Shown here: positions 35,065 to 46,706 of the stretch, one piece after another
Layout of the letters: each line of letters begins with the position of its first letter
Numbering within the stretch: position 1 is the stretch's first letter
Assembly: GCA_001599815.1 (NCBI GenBank)
Contig: BCIA01000001.1
Coordinates: 5,352,978 to 5,416,977, forward strand
From: Furcasterigmium furcatum
Taxonomy: Eukaryota > Ascomycota > Sordariomycetes > Glomerellales > Plectosphaerellaceae
DNA: 64,000 nt
Direction: 5' to 3'
Made by a program: the position numbers and the translations under genes
Notes under the pieces: model-generated
Databases searched by the model: none
Told to the model about the DNA's origin: nothing
The model's input: only the letters and a program-made list of their open reading frames with translations

Positions 35065-38000
35065 CTAGACTTCGAGTCGGTACGAGGCGACCTCGAAGGG
35101 ACGCAGATCAATGTCCAGCTCGCTCCCATTTCGGACCTCGACCTCCTCCAGGTCGTCTTCGAGCAGGTTGCACTTGAAGGCGCGTTTGATGTCCCACGTG
35201 GTCGTGATAGTGCCACGGCTACGGCCGCCCAGAGAGTCGTAGACGCGCAGAACGACACTGCGACCCTTGCGCTTGGGCAAGCTGCCACTGATGTCATCGT
35301 CCCCAGAGCGGACAATGTCTTCGTCGTCCTCGCCTCGCTTGACGGTGTCCAGGATGAGGCTGGCATCTCCAGTCAACTTGATAGGGGCGGCGTCCTTGAC
35401 AACCAGGGCCGCAGCATTGGGAGAGGAAGCAAGTTTGAGAGGGTTGTTGAAGGCATAGGCGGCTCTGACCGTCGAGGGGCCGAGAGAGCCGGCGTGGGGC
35501 AGAATAGCCCACCGGATTTGATGCGTGCCCATATCAGCATGAGCATCAGGGGCCTTGGGAGCACGGAGCAGAGACAGGCGCATCGTGCTTCCGCAGGTGG
35601 CGAAGCCGTATTTGCTGTCGTTGAGGATGGAGACACCGTAGTTGTGCTCTGAGAGATCAGCAAAGCGATGACAGCAGACCTCGAACTTGGCCATGTCCCA
35701 GCTACAACTAGTCAGTGACGCCCTGTGGCTAGAGCGAGCATAATGAGTTGCTTACCTCGTGTTGTAGTGGGTTGGGCGCTTGACGTAACCAAACGCCGAC
35801 TCGTACGATGCCTCCGTGTTGCGGACATCAACGGGGAACTCAACCTTCAGGAACTTCATCGTCTCGTGCCAGTCGACCTCGGCATGACACTCGACCCAGG
35901 AAGACACGCCCTTCAGGGCTGCGGAGAGAGAGATGGTCGACTTGATGGAGCTGTGGGCGCTGATGCGGAACTCGGTGGTAACACTGACGCGATGAGGGGA
36001 CAGTTCGGAGATATGCGACTTTCCAGGCTTGAGCTCTCTGCGGGTTTCGAGGTGGTAAACCTCGACATCCCACGCCTGCCAGTACAGCGGCTTGTCGTCG
36101 AAGAGGGTGAACTGGTTGGCCTTGCCGCCTTTCTCGATGACCTCCCGCTTGGCTAAGCGGTCGTACAGGGAAGTGATGACGCCTCCCTCAATCTTGACCT
36201 CAAGCTGGTCATTCTTAACAATGAACGTGTCCGCATCGGTCTGGTCGATGGTGACGGGAGGCTGGTCGCCGGCCTTGAAAGGACGAATCGCCAGCAGCTG
36301 ACCGTCGCCACAGGCAACGCCCACCTCATCATCAGAAATCTGAATGAGCTCCTTGCGATGCCATGGAAGCGTGTTGACGGCAACGGACTGCTCGATGCAG
36401 GATTTGGCAGCCGAGATGCCGAGCGCCTTGCGGAGATCCTTTCCGATCTTCTCGCCGGCCTCGAAGACCTTGGCGTAGAGCTGGGGGCACGGTTAGGCAC
36501 GCGAGAGACGAAAAAACTATCAAGAGGGCACCCACCTTGTCCGAATCGTCGTAGCACATCTCGATGGAGCTTCCAGGTAGACAGTCGTGGAACTGGCAAA
36601 GGAGGACAGCCTCCCACATCTCGTCAAAATCAGCCTTGGGGTACTTGAAGGATGAGTCCTTGAGCGTGGCGATGGTAGCCAGCCACTCGAGGTCACGAAG
36701 GAGATTCTCCGCCTTGCGGTTGTTGTATTTGTTGTTGGCCTGGGTGGTGTATGTGCCGCGGTGCAATTCGAAGTAGAGCTCGCCGTACCAAGTGGCGAAC
36801 TTGTCCGACTTTGGCTCGAGCTTCTCGAAGAAGTCATCAACGCTGTTGCCCATGTGCACTCTAGGCAGCATGCCAACTTGATCGGTCAGACCACGGCATC
36901 GCCGAAGCTTCTCGAGATGCTCCCAGGTGGGACCGCCGCCACCATCACCCTTGCCAAAGACAAGCAGAGAGGTATGATCCTGGTCCATGGACTTATGCTG
37001 GGACATACTGCGCTTGACGTCGCCGAAGTGAGCATTGGCAGTATAGGTCTCGGAAGGCGGCATATGGCACAGAACTTGAGTGCCGTCCAAAGACACCCAG
37101 TTGAAGGTGGTGTGGGGGAACTTGTTGATGTTGTTCCAGCTAAGCTTCTGGGTGAGGAAGCGGTTCATTCCGGCCAGGCGACAGAGCTGGGGCAGCTGAG
37201 CAGAGTAGCCGAAAGTGTCGGGCAGCCAGAAGGTCTGGCATCGCTCACCGAAGTTGTTCTCGAAGAAGCGTTGGCCGTACAAGAACTGGCGGACGAGGGC
37301 CTCGCCGCTGGGCATGTTGGTGTCGTGTTCGACCCAGCTGCCACCGATGGGCTGGAACTGGCCACCCTTGACCTTGTCTCTGACGCGGTCCCAGACGGAA
37401 GGGTACAAGGTTTTGAGCCACTTGTACTGCTGGGCCTGAGAGCAGGCGAACCTGAGCTCGGGGTAGCGGTCCATGAGATCACATTGATTGGACCAGGATC
37501 TGGCGACCTTCCTCTTGGTCTCATCCCAAGGCCAGAGCCAGCAGCTGTCGATGTGGCAGTGGCCAATGCCATAGACCTGGATGTCCTTGCTGCTGTCGTA
37601 GACCTTGTGGGAGTCAACATTCTGGCCGAGATACTCCGCGGTCAAGGCCCGGCACTTTTTGAGGGATTCCTTGTTGCCGAGCTCAAAGGTGTCGATGACC
37701 TGGTTGGCAACCTTGAGGGCCTTGTGCTGCTCCCAGCTGTCGGGGGGAAACTCGCGGGCGGCGTCGCCGATGATCCACATATCCATGTGAAGAGCCCGGG
37801 CGTCCAGATTGATAGCCACGATCTCGGCCGTCTTGAGGGTGAACCTCCTGTTAGGGTCAGGGGGCTGAATGGTATCACCGCCAGCAGGGTTGCCGAACAT
37901 GCCGTTGCAGGCCATCTCGATGTAGACGGTGTGCTGTTTGCCGTCGCGGAAGGACTTGGGCAGGATCCATTCGACACGCTCGCCGCCGCCGGTGAGGCCC

Positions 38001-39143
38001 TGCAGAGGATGGCCCTCGGGCGTCCATACGAGACCCTCGTTGTTAGCATCCCAGTGAAGTTCAAGATGCTCCTTGTCGCACATGTCCTTGGGGACAGTGA
38101 TGTCGACCCTGAACCAGTGGGTGGACCACGATGGGCCAAAGGACTCGCCGACATGGGTCTTCCTGAACTCTCCCTTCATAGCGTGGCCAAAGGAAGGCCT
38201 CTCGTTGACATCCTTGACCGAGTAGACGTGAAGGGCGACGGCAGGTTCTCCGGAGGACACCGCCTCCTTGACCATGCTGCTGCGTGTCAGTCGGGGTGGC
38301 CAGAGGAGGACGGGAAGAGAACGTACGCGACAAGGTTCTGCGTCTCATACTGGCCGCCAGAATAGAAATTCTTAATTCTATCCTTGTAGATGTTGGAAAT
38401 CCACTGGCCAACAGGACGCGCAGCAAGGGTGGGATAAGAGCTCTGGCTCTTGAGCTGACGACCGCCACCCATGACGAGACCGGTGATAGAACTGAGGAGG
38501 CGGCCGGTGGGAGGAGCCGAATGGTTATGAAGATGGCGATGCTTCTGAAGAGCTTCCGCGTTGGATTCGACGGATGCTTCAGTCACGATAGAGGGGACTT
38601 GAAGGTTGGTGTTATCGGGCTGATCAGGAAGGCCAGCCGCCTGATGGTGAGATTTGTCGGGAGAACTATGACGGGACAGTCGTCAGTTGAGGCTCCAGAA
38701 AGCTTCTTCAGCTGTATATGTGAGAGCTGAAGGGAAGAGTTTGTGGTGAGTGAGCCTTGGAGGTCAATGAGCAGCCATTGAGGGAGTGATTCGGAAGCTC
38801 GAGGTCCTTCGAGGTGACCTCTCGAGAGCTGGCCAATTCCCCAGCCACAGCGGGGGAACGGCCAAGCGACGGCGTCACTGATCAGCCTCCCGGCCCCCTG
38901 CAGGACGCACCCAGAGAACAGTGCGCCGGGCTGGGTGCGGGGAAGGATGCCCCACCCCTGCTGGGGATTGGAGAGAGCCGAAAGCTCCCTTGGCTTAGTG
39001 CGACAGGGGTCATCGCCCGCGGTTCATCATGCCACTCTTCCTCCACTCTCGGCCGACAGACCAAGCATCTCGGACCATAGGACCGGACCGTGGCAAAGGG
39101 CCGTGTCGGAGGGGCAAAAAGGAACAAAATTCTCTTACCTCAT
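35065..39143 (-). CDS. AMS1: Vacuolar alpha-mannosidase, GH38 (Ams1 type)
   Basis: Five coding exons, 39143-39139, 38665-38327, 38276-36536, 36480-35756 and 35701-35065, give 1148 residues. The first exon is just ATGAG; joined across a 473-base intron it reads MSSPDKSHHQAAGLPDQPDN. This start is inferred and less certain than the rest. The GH38 domain has the zinc site GHCHIDSCWLWPWDE (H354, H356, D358), the WLPDTFGYS motif with nucleophile Asp468, and LLVFGKGDGGGGPTWEHLEKL. C-terminal beta domains end in FEVASYRLEV. Ams1 removes alpha-1,2/1,3/1,6-mannose from free oligosaccharides in the vacuole and reaches it by the Cvt/selective-autophagy route. No signal peptide is present, in agreement. 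All other junctions are phase-consistent GT..AG. Confidence 0.95.
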
Positions 39144-40317
39144 CTTGGTGATGAATCTCCCCTCTGGAGGCTCGGACGGACTTTGTAAGCGGCGGGCCTC
39201 GTATCGAATGAGGAGTCGCCTCTTCTCGGTATTACCGGAGCACCCGGGACGAACAGTCGCGCGCGGCAGACTAACTCCGATGTCCTAGAGGTGATGTCCT
39301 CGGTGCTCCCAAGGCATTCTAGGATGTCGATTGGCAAGACAAGACAGGCTGGCAGGATCGATAAGGTGACGACGGGCCGAGATGGTCATCTGCGTGCTCG
39401 AAGACCGGGAAAGGATGTCTTGGAGATGCAAGAGGGGTGCAGTAGGAGAGGGTTCGGAAGAGAAGTCGAGGGGATACCAAAAGCACCCAGGTCTGCCTTC
39501 AGTTGGATGGTGTTGTGGTTGGAGTTGAGACGGCCTGGCCAACGAGGCAATATGTCGAGGCAGAACCGGGCCTCGAGGGCAACTCCTATTCACTCCTTCC
39601 CGGCAGATGTAGCCATTGCGTCGAGGAAAGTCTGCGTCACGGACGCCGAGCCACTCGTCGGGGGTCGTGACTTCGTGATGTCTGAAGGTTGGAAGGTGAT
39701 TCACAAGAGCCTTGCACTCACGGACGAATCGGACGAATCGGTGCTAGGTATGTACCACGGGAGGTAGTCTCTGGCGTGGAGGAGGCAGGTGGCCACGAGT
39801 GCACCTCCCCAGGCGCTTTCTGAGATGACGTGAGACCAAAGCAATCAGGGAAGGGACCGTCCGGGGCTTCCCTGGGCTCTTGTATCCTGCCTCACTGAGT
39901 CTCACTTCCTACTAGCAACAGTGTAAGTATGTTGATTATCTTTGAGTCTGCCTCGCCGTTTAAAGGTTCGTTCCCCAAAATGAAGAAGAGTCTGCTCATC
40001 ATGGTGATTCATCTCCTTGAAAGGATAGCCATAGTGATAATGTGTCATTCAGTGAATACTCGAAAAGGTATCAATGTGTGAAGATCATGACATGTCCTGG
40101 CCTGCCCCGGGCGTGACTCCATTACCCCCGAGATCCCAGCCCCCCTTTGCCCATTTGCATGGACTTGAGGCCAGAAGGAAACTGCCCCAGAATGACCGAC
40201 GCCGACACCAAAGAGGAAGCAGAAGTAAGCAGTGATGAGGAAGAGTCGAAGGAGTCGAAATAGAAACCCAAAATGCAATGCCACGCTGATATGCCATGCG
40301 TTCACTCCACCCGCTCC
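39144..40317. promoter_or_regulatory. Ams1 upstream region
   Basis: 1.17 kb between the Ams1 start and the 3' end of the next minus-strand gene. It contains a repeated CGGACGAAT motif (39722-39739) and no recognisable gene. Confidence 0.4.
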
Positions 40318-41397
40318 TTAAGAAGATTGACTCCGGTTGTTGATGCGGCTCCCGGTTCCCGTGTTTGTTCCCTGTTGCGCCTGGTCCGATCCGTGGGCCT
40401 GCGCCTTGCTGCATTCTTTGGTATCAGTGTTGCGCAGCTGGTCGTCGTCCTCGAGGACATCCTCTTCGTAGTCTTCGTCATCGTCGTATTCGCCCTCCTC
40501 GACATCGTCCTCGGCCATCTCTTCCTCGCCAGCGGTAGGTCCCCAGTGCTGCGGGAACCGGTCTAGGTCGTCCTGCATGAGATCGTCGGTGTCGCTCTCG
40601 CTGTCGCTGTCGCTCTCGTCGAATGACAGGATGCCGAGCATGGGCACCTCAATCTTGCGGTACTGGCTCTTGATGAGCTGGTCTGCCGTCTCGAACAGCT
40701 TGGTATCTTTGTCTGGCGGGGGAGGCTCGCTGTCCATGGAGAACGTGGCTTCTTCTTCGTCTATTAGATCCTCGAGGCCCGGCAGGTACGGAGACACGGC
40801 GTCCTCCGGCACCTTCATGACCCAGCGGCGAACCGTCTCACCCTTGGTGACTCGGGACTTGGCGGCGTTCTGCTTCCGCAGGCCGGACCGGAAGGCGCGC
40901 TTCTGCTTCCTCCTGCGCCGCTGGATCCGGTCCCTGATGTACCAAGCCACGACGAGCATGGCGGCCTGCATCGTGTCCTGGCACTTCTGCCTGTGCATAT
41001 TGGCCCAAGCCTGGCACCGCTGCTGCTGGGCGTTGGAGATGGCCTGGCATCTCTGCTGGTAGTAAGCGGCGATCCGAGAGACCATGGCTACATAGCGGGG
41101 GTCGAGAGACTGGTTGGCGCCGCTGGCAGTGCCGTTCGCGCCCGGCTTCTCATCCTTGACCGTGGTCTGAGGCTGTAGAGTGTGACCCAGGGAGGGCGTC
41201 GATGTAGGCGGGTGGAGAGGAGGTATGATGGGAGGCAGGATGGTGCTGTTGTTGAGCGGAGGAGGGTGAGCGTCGGACGGCGCCTTCCGCTTGAGATGGG
41301 AGGAGAGCGGCAGAGCGGGCTTCCGGAAGGTCTGCTGCTCGGGAGGAGGCGTGACGGGAATCAGGGGGTGGAAAACATGAGGCATGCCTGTCGCCAT
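40318..41397 (-). CDS. Uncharacterised protein with basic core and acidic tail
   Basis: A single uninterrupted frame gives 359 residues from the first ATG (MATGMPHVFHPLIPVTPPPE); codons upstream stay open but offer only a GTG. The N-terminal 100 residues are Pro-rich and disordered. Residues about 105-190 form a Gln/Cys/Ala-rich helical part with repeated QQRCQA and RQKCQD, and a short hydrophobic stretch (MLVVAWYI) flowing into a strongly basic run (RRRRKQKRAFR). The C-terminal 120 residues are very acidic (SDSDSESDTDD, EEGEYDDDEDYEED). I do not recognise a domain. Basic core plus acidic tail would suit a nuclear or nucleolar protein, which is inference. It is probably a lineage-restricted Pezizomycotina gene. 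Confidence 0.65.
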   Translation of the reverse strand: MATGMPHVFHPLIPVTPPPEQQTFRKPALPLSSHLKRKAPSDAHPPPLNNSTILPPIIPPLHPPTSTPSLGHTLQPQTTVKDEKPGANGTASGANQSLDPRYVAMVSRIAAYYQQRCQAISNAQQQRCQAWANMHRQKCQDTMQAAMLVVAWYIRDRIQRRRRKQKRAFRSGLRKQNAAKSRVTKGETVRRWVMKVPEDAVSPYLPGLEDLIDEEEATFSMDSEPPPPDKDTKLFETADQLIKSQYRKIEVPMLGILSFDESDSDSESDTDDLMQDDLDRFPQHWGPTAGEEEMAEDDVEEGEYDDDEDYEEDVLEDDDQLRNTDTKECSKAQAHGSDQAQQGTNTGTGSRINNRSQSS

Positions 41398-43096
41398 GGC
41401 GCGGCGGGTTGGTGAGAGGAGGTGTAAGTGTCGTCCGAGTTCTGCGGCCCTGGTGTATGGACCTTGACTAATGTAGTGAATATGGGGTTCTGAGCGGTGA
41501 GCGACGGGACGCCCTCTAGATGCAGGCTTCCGCGAGGTCTGTCTGGAGGTGTTGGATGATGTTGTATGAGTGACGGGGGCGCGTATCACTGCAGAGACAG
41601 GAAATGGCGGGTAGTAGTAGTCGGAGGTAGCAGTCAGACCGGAGACTCGGGAGGCCAGACAGTTTTGTAAGACCGCTCACGGCGGCAACAGGACAGAAGC
41701 GGGGAAGACCAGGGCCAGCAGCAGGTGTAAAGGGAGATGAGGTACATGCCACAGATAGCAACGGACGATTTGAAATACAAACGGCATTATGATGGCGACA
41801 GTGTGGACGTCCACCATACGGGTTCCGCAGGTCCTCGGGCCAAGTGTCTGGCGATAAGGCCGGCAAGCGAGGCGTGGATGGTCTGAGACCAGGTCAGAAT
41901 CGGCCGATGCCGACCTGGACCGTGTGCCAAAGTGGCCTTCCAGCCCATCCGACGCAGGAGCCCAAGGAGATCGGCCCAGGGGGATCCCCTCCACCGCCTC
42001 GAGAGGACCCTCTCTGCCTCTCTGCCTAGGTTCTTCGTTGCCTCTCGCTCTCTGGGGGTGCGTTCTTGTCGACAGTCGGCCGCCCCGTGTAGCCGCGGCC
42101 GGCAGGCAGGGCAGGGCAGGGCTTAAGATCGCTCCGAAAGGTCCTGGAGGTATCTCCGGGGTCTTCCTCTGGAAGAAATCCTCCTCTGCTGACCATCACC
42201 AGCGCATCACTCGATGGGCTTCCGGCGCATTTTCTGCGTGTCCTGCCATTCCCGACAAAGTGGCCTTTGGTGGTGTTGTCTCGGTTGAGATATCGTGATG
42301 ATCCCTGGTCGGCCCATCCATCAGCAGCTTTTTTGCTTTTCCACAACCGGCTCCTCGTCTTGAATGTTATGCGTACGGCGGCCAGTGTGATGCCGCATCA
42401 TCTGATGAAATGCCCCGGACCCTGATTGTCATATTCAGCCGGGCGGGCAGAAATGTGGCAGTCACCTGGCCGTCCGGAGGTGTGGTAGCGAGGGATCACC
42501 TCTCCTCGGGCAGTGTGTGGTGTGTGTTCTGGGCGATGGCAGGATTGGATCGCCAGGTCCAGGCGGGGGAAACGCAGCAAGCCAAGGCCCAAGAAAGGGC
42601 TCCAGCCCGATTTCACGGCAGGGTCTTCCAGGCAGTTTGTCCCCGTCGGAATTACACACTGTATTTACGGCGCCTGCACCGTTTCGTTTCAGGCTTCGTC
42701 CTTCGGCGTTAGGCAGATGCGTCAGCGCTGCGTCCGCACCACCAGGCAGCCTGCACACAGTGCATTCCGGAAATCACCTGCTCCTTCTCCCCCTGCAGCG
42801 GCGGGCCGCCCAAAAGTCCGGGCGGCATCTCCGATATGGAAGCCCCTTCCCGTCCCACCCGTCAACTCCATCCAATTCATCCGCCGTCCACCTCAGCTCG
42901 CCCTGTGCTCCATCAACTCCGTCACTCTCGGACGACCAACTCCCGAAACGCTCCCTGACTGCGCCTGCCACTGTACCCGATGGTGCGGCCCAACCCCAAC
43001 AGTCGCCCGTTTCGACGTCATACTATTCTCATCCAGCTATCGTAACACACCGTTTCTTCTCATCTATTTCAAGCCTCCCATGCGCCCAAGCTGCTC
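41398..43096. promoter_or_regulatory. Divergent intergenic region upstream of Msh1
   Basis: 1.7 kb between divergent genes. The right 400 bases are CT-rich and suit an Msh1 leader. Frames of about 200 codons at 42513-43191 overlap each other, end inside or beside the Msh1 start and show no family signature, so they are not called. Confidence 0.45.
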
Positions 43097-46000
43097 ATGT
43101 GGGCCAGGCCAGTTCACGTCGCCTTGGACGGTGCCGTGCCCCTGTTGAGGAGATCATCTGCTCTCGGTGCCTCTCGTCCTATCAGCCATAGCCAGGGACC
43201 TTGCTCTGAACCGCGGATCCGGGGGTTACCCCCGTTGCAGGCGCAGGTCGGCGGTGCAAGGCGCGGGAAGAAGACGAAGACGACCGTCAAGCTGGAAGAT
43301 CTCCCTCAGGGGCTCCTAACCCCTATCGAGACCCCTCAACCGCCACCGGCCAAAGACACTGATGACACGGCTGCAGCAGAAGATGACGGCCCGGCCTATC
43401 CCACTGTGGTCCTCCAGGCGCGGAGGAACATGCAGAAGTTCAGTAACTGCGTCCTCCTCACCCGCGTTGGCGGCTTCTACGAGCTGTACTTTGAGCACGC
43501 CGAGGAGTATGGACCCCTGCTGAACCTCAAGGTCGCACAAAAGAAGACCAGCGCAGGTCCAGTCCCCATGGTAAATAACGTCGTGCCCTCGGAAACCACA
43601 CGTAGTCGTCGTGCTTCACCCCGCTTGGCCAGTTAGTCTGATATCTTCGTAGGCCGGATTTCCTTTCTTCCAGCTGGATCGTTTCCTTAAGATCCTCGTC
43701 CAGGACTTCAGCCGCTATGTAGCTGTTGCGGAGGAGTTCCCTAACAATGCCCCCGACAAGATCAAGTCGGGAGGCCTCATGCACGACCGCAAGGTGGCCC
43801 GTATTATCACTCCGGGCACCCTGATCGACGAGAACTTCATGGACCCGTACGCGAACAACTACGTGCTGGCTGTCCATGTTCTCCCTGAAACCCCCACGGA
43901 AGGCTCCGGGGACGAGCCGGGAGCTTTTGGTGCGGCTCCCTTGGCTGCAAACCCGCCACGCGTGCCTCTGGGTCTGGCCTGGCTCGATCTGTCGACCGGG
44001 CAGTTCTTCACCCAGGCCTCCGACATGGCTACCCTCTCTTCTACTCTGTCTCGCATCGCCCCTCGCGAGGTTGTGCTGGACCAGCAGTTCGAGTCTCAGA
44101 AAGACCACGACCTCTTCTCCATATTGGCCGAAGACCGGCACCTGATCACATACAGCGCCCTTGGCGACATAACAAGTCTGGCCGACTGGGCACCGATGCT
44201 CGAGTCTGCCATTCCCCCAGAGACGAGTGGTTCTTTCACCGACGACGAGGTCCAGGCCGGCAGTCTACTCCTGCATTATGTCAAGGAGCGCCTCCAGGGC
44301 CTGAGCATGAAGCTGCAGCCGCCACTCCGGCACGAGAACATGGAGATCATGAACATCGACAAGAACAGCATGCGTGCCCTCGAAATCAAGCAGACTATCC
44401 GCGATGGTAACTACCGCGGCAGCCTTCTGCATGCAATCCGACGGACCGTCACGAAGAGTGGCGCCCGGCTGCTCAATGAGTGGCTGAGCGCGCCGTCTAC
44501 GTCTCTCGAGGTTATCAAGGCGAGGCAGGATCTCGTAGCACGCTTCATCGACGACGCCGATCTTCGTGACGGCATCGTTTTACTCCTCCGGCGTAGTCAC
44601 GATTCTCAGCGGCTGGTGCAGAAGTTCGCACTTGGCAGAGGAGACCCGGACGATCTTCTCGCCTTGGCTAACACTGTCCATGCTACGGAGAATATTACTT
44701 CCCTTCTGGCAGGGGCAGCCAAAGGAGCAGAAGCCGGGTTCGAGTGCTTGACGGGAATGGTTGACCGCCTGCATCTCGAAGAGCCCCTGAAGCTCGCAAA
44801 GAAGATCAGGGGGGCCATCGACGAGGAAGGCATCGTCCAGCAGCACGAGCTCGAGGACGGCGAGGCTGGTGAGATGCTGGCCCTCGCCCAGGACATTATC
44901 AGCACGGAAGGCTCGCAAGACGACGCCGGAGCCCTGCCGAAGAATGCCGTCAAGAAGACCAGCAAGCGTCCAACCTCGGTCAGGGAATACTACGCTGAGG
45001 ACAAAGAGGCATGGATCATGAAACCAGAAGCCAGCCCGACGCTGCGGCGCCTCCACGCCGACCTGTCGTCCCTCCACCTGGAGAAAGAGTCCCTGACAGA
45101 CACCCTTCGCGAGCGCCACGGGACGACATCCCTCACGCTCCGCTGGACACCCGGTCTCGGCCACATCGCCCATGTCAAGGGCAAGGATGCCCGCATCCTC
45201 AGCGACGCCGCCGTCGGCCGTACCATTAGCGCCTCCCGCACAACCCGGACCTTCCACCTCGTCGAATGGTCCACCCTCGGACAGCGCCTCGACGTTGTCC
45301 GCCTCGCCATCCGCGCCGAGGAGCAGCGCGTCTTCACCACCCTGCGCGCCCGTGTGGTCCTCAACCTCGTCAAACTCCGCCGCAACGCCTCGGTGCTCGA
45401 CGAGCTCGACATTGCCACCTCCTTCGCAAAGCTTGCCCTCGAGCTCTCCCTCGCCCGCCCCGTCCTCACAAACTCAACCTCCACCACCATCCTTGGCGGC
45501 CGCCACCCCACCGTCGAAGGCGGCCTCCGCGAACAAGGCCGCACCTTCACCAAGAACGACTGCCTCCTCGGCGGCGGCCCCAGCGCCTCCAGGAGGCTCT
45601 GGCTCATTACTGGCCCCAACATGGCGGGCAAGTCCACCTTCCTCCGCCAGAATGCCCTCATCACCATCCTGGCCCAGGTCGGCTGCTACGTCCCCGCCGA
45701 CTACGCCGAGCTCGGCATCGTCGACGCCATATTCAGCCGCGTCGGCTCCGCGGACAACCTCTACCGCGACCAGAGCACCTTCATGGTCGAGATGCTCGAG
45801 ACGGCACAGATCCTGCGCGCCGCGACGCCGCGCTCCTTCGTCATCATGGACGAGATCGGCCGCGGGACCACGCCTGAGGACGGCACCGCTGTGGCATTTG
45901 CCAGCCTACACCACCTCGTGACGGTGAACCAGTGCCGCGCGCTGTTCGCGACGCACTTCCACGGCGTTGCCGACTTGGCGGCAGACGCCGGGCTCTGCGC

Positions 46001-46250
46001 CGGCGAGGGGGGTAACGGCGCGGTGGAGATGCACTGTACAGACGTGGAAGAGGACGGCCGCGGTGGCTTCGTCTACATTCACAAACTGCGCAAGGGAACT
46101 AATCGGCAGAGCCATGCACTCAAGGTTGCGAGGCTCGCGGGGTTGCCGGAGCAAGCCATTCAGATGGCGCGGGAGGTGCTGGAGGGCTACGAAAAGCATG
46201 CGACAGAGAGCCACGAACGACATCATCACAAGGAAGCAGGTAGCGGGTGA
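43097..46250 (+). CDS. MSH1: Mitochondrial MutS homologue Msh1
   Basis: Two exons, 43097-43570 and 43653-46250, give 1023 residues; the intron (GTAAAT..TAG) is 82 bases. The N-terminus (MWARPVHVALDGAVPLLRRS) is Arg-rich and nearly free of acidic residues, a mitochondrial presequence. FYELYFEHAEEYGP (F130, E132) is the mismatch-reading Phe-x-Glu motif. The MutS connector, lever and clamp follow, then the ATPase with GPNMAGKS near 812-819, RDQSTFMVEM, and FVIMDEIGRGTTPEDG (Walker B near 891). The C-terminal helix-turn-helix includes HALKVARLAGLPEQAI. FYELYF and the short linker point to Msh1 rather than the nuclear Msh2/3/6. It maintains mitochondrial DNA stability. Length matches the yeast protein (959) plus a longer targeting/linker region. 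Confidence 0.96.
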
Positions 46251-46706
46251 GAGAGAGACATCGTGGCATGTCGGTTATTGGATAGACGTGTTGTACAGCC
46301 TTCTGTAAGATATGTTAGCCTTGATACCCTCAATTGGCAGTTCTTGCATAGCGAAAAAGGGGTAAAAAAAGGCGTCCCTCATAGGGTGGTGATGTATAGT
46401 GTCATCAATTGAGATTCAGGGTTAAAAAGCTCTTGAATACGTTTGATAATCATCGGGAGCAGGCAGGGGAAAGTAGCAAGAAAGAAAAGAATCGACTAAC
46501 CTTTTGACCGATGTGGTATGCGGAGGCAAATCACACATCAAGAGTTGCGCTGTAGCGGCGTCCAAGTTCCCCAATTCCAGATGGTTCATTGATGTAGCCG
46601 TTGTCGGCCAGCATCTATCGTGTCGTGTCTATGATCAACGTAACGTCGTAAACCCGACCGAATCCCACCAAGAAACCGAGCTAGTACCGCGGTCGTATCG
46701 TCGCGT
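46251..46706. other. Convergent spacer between Msh1 and P0
   Basis: 456 bases with no gene; A-rich runs near 46360-46370 may be 3'-end signals. Confidence 0.45.

Noticed and set aside
36761..38365. 534-codon open frame opposite Ams1
   Set aside because: Antisense shadow: leucine/valine-rich translation without motifs, lying wholly over conserved GH38 coding sequence.
42513..43191. Two overlapping frames of over 200 codons upstream of Msh1
   Set aside because: Ser/Pro/Arg-rich with no motif, and they run into the Msh1 start in a different frame; probable leader sequence.
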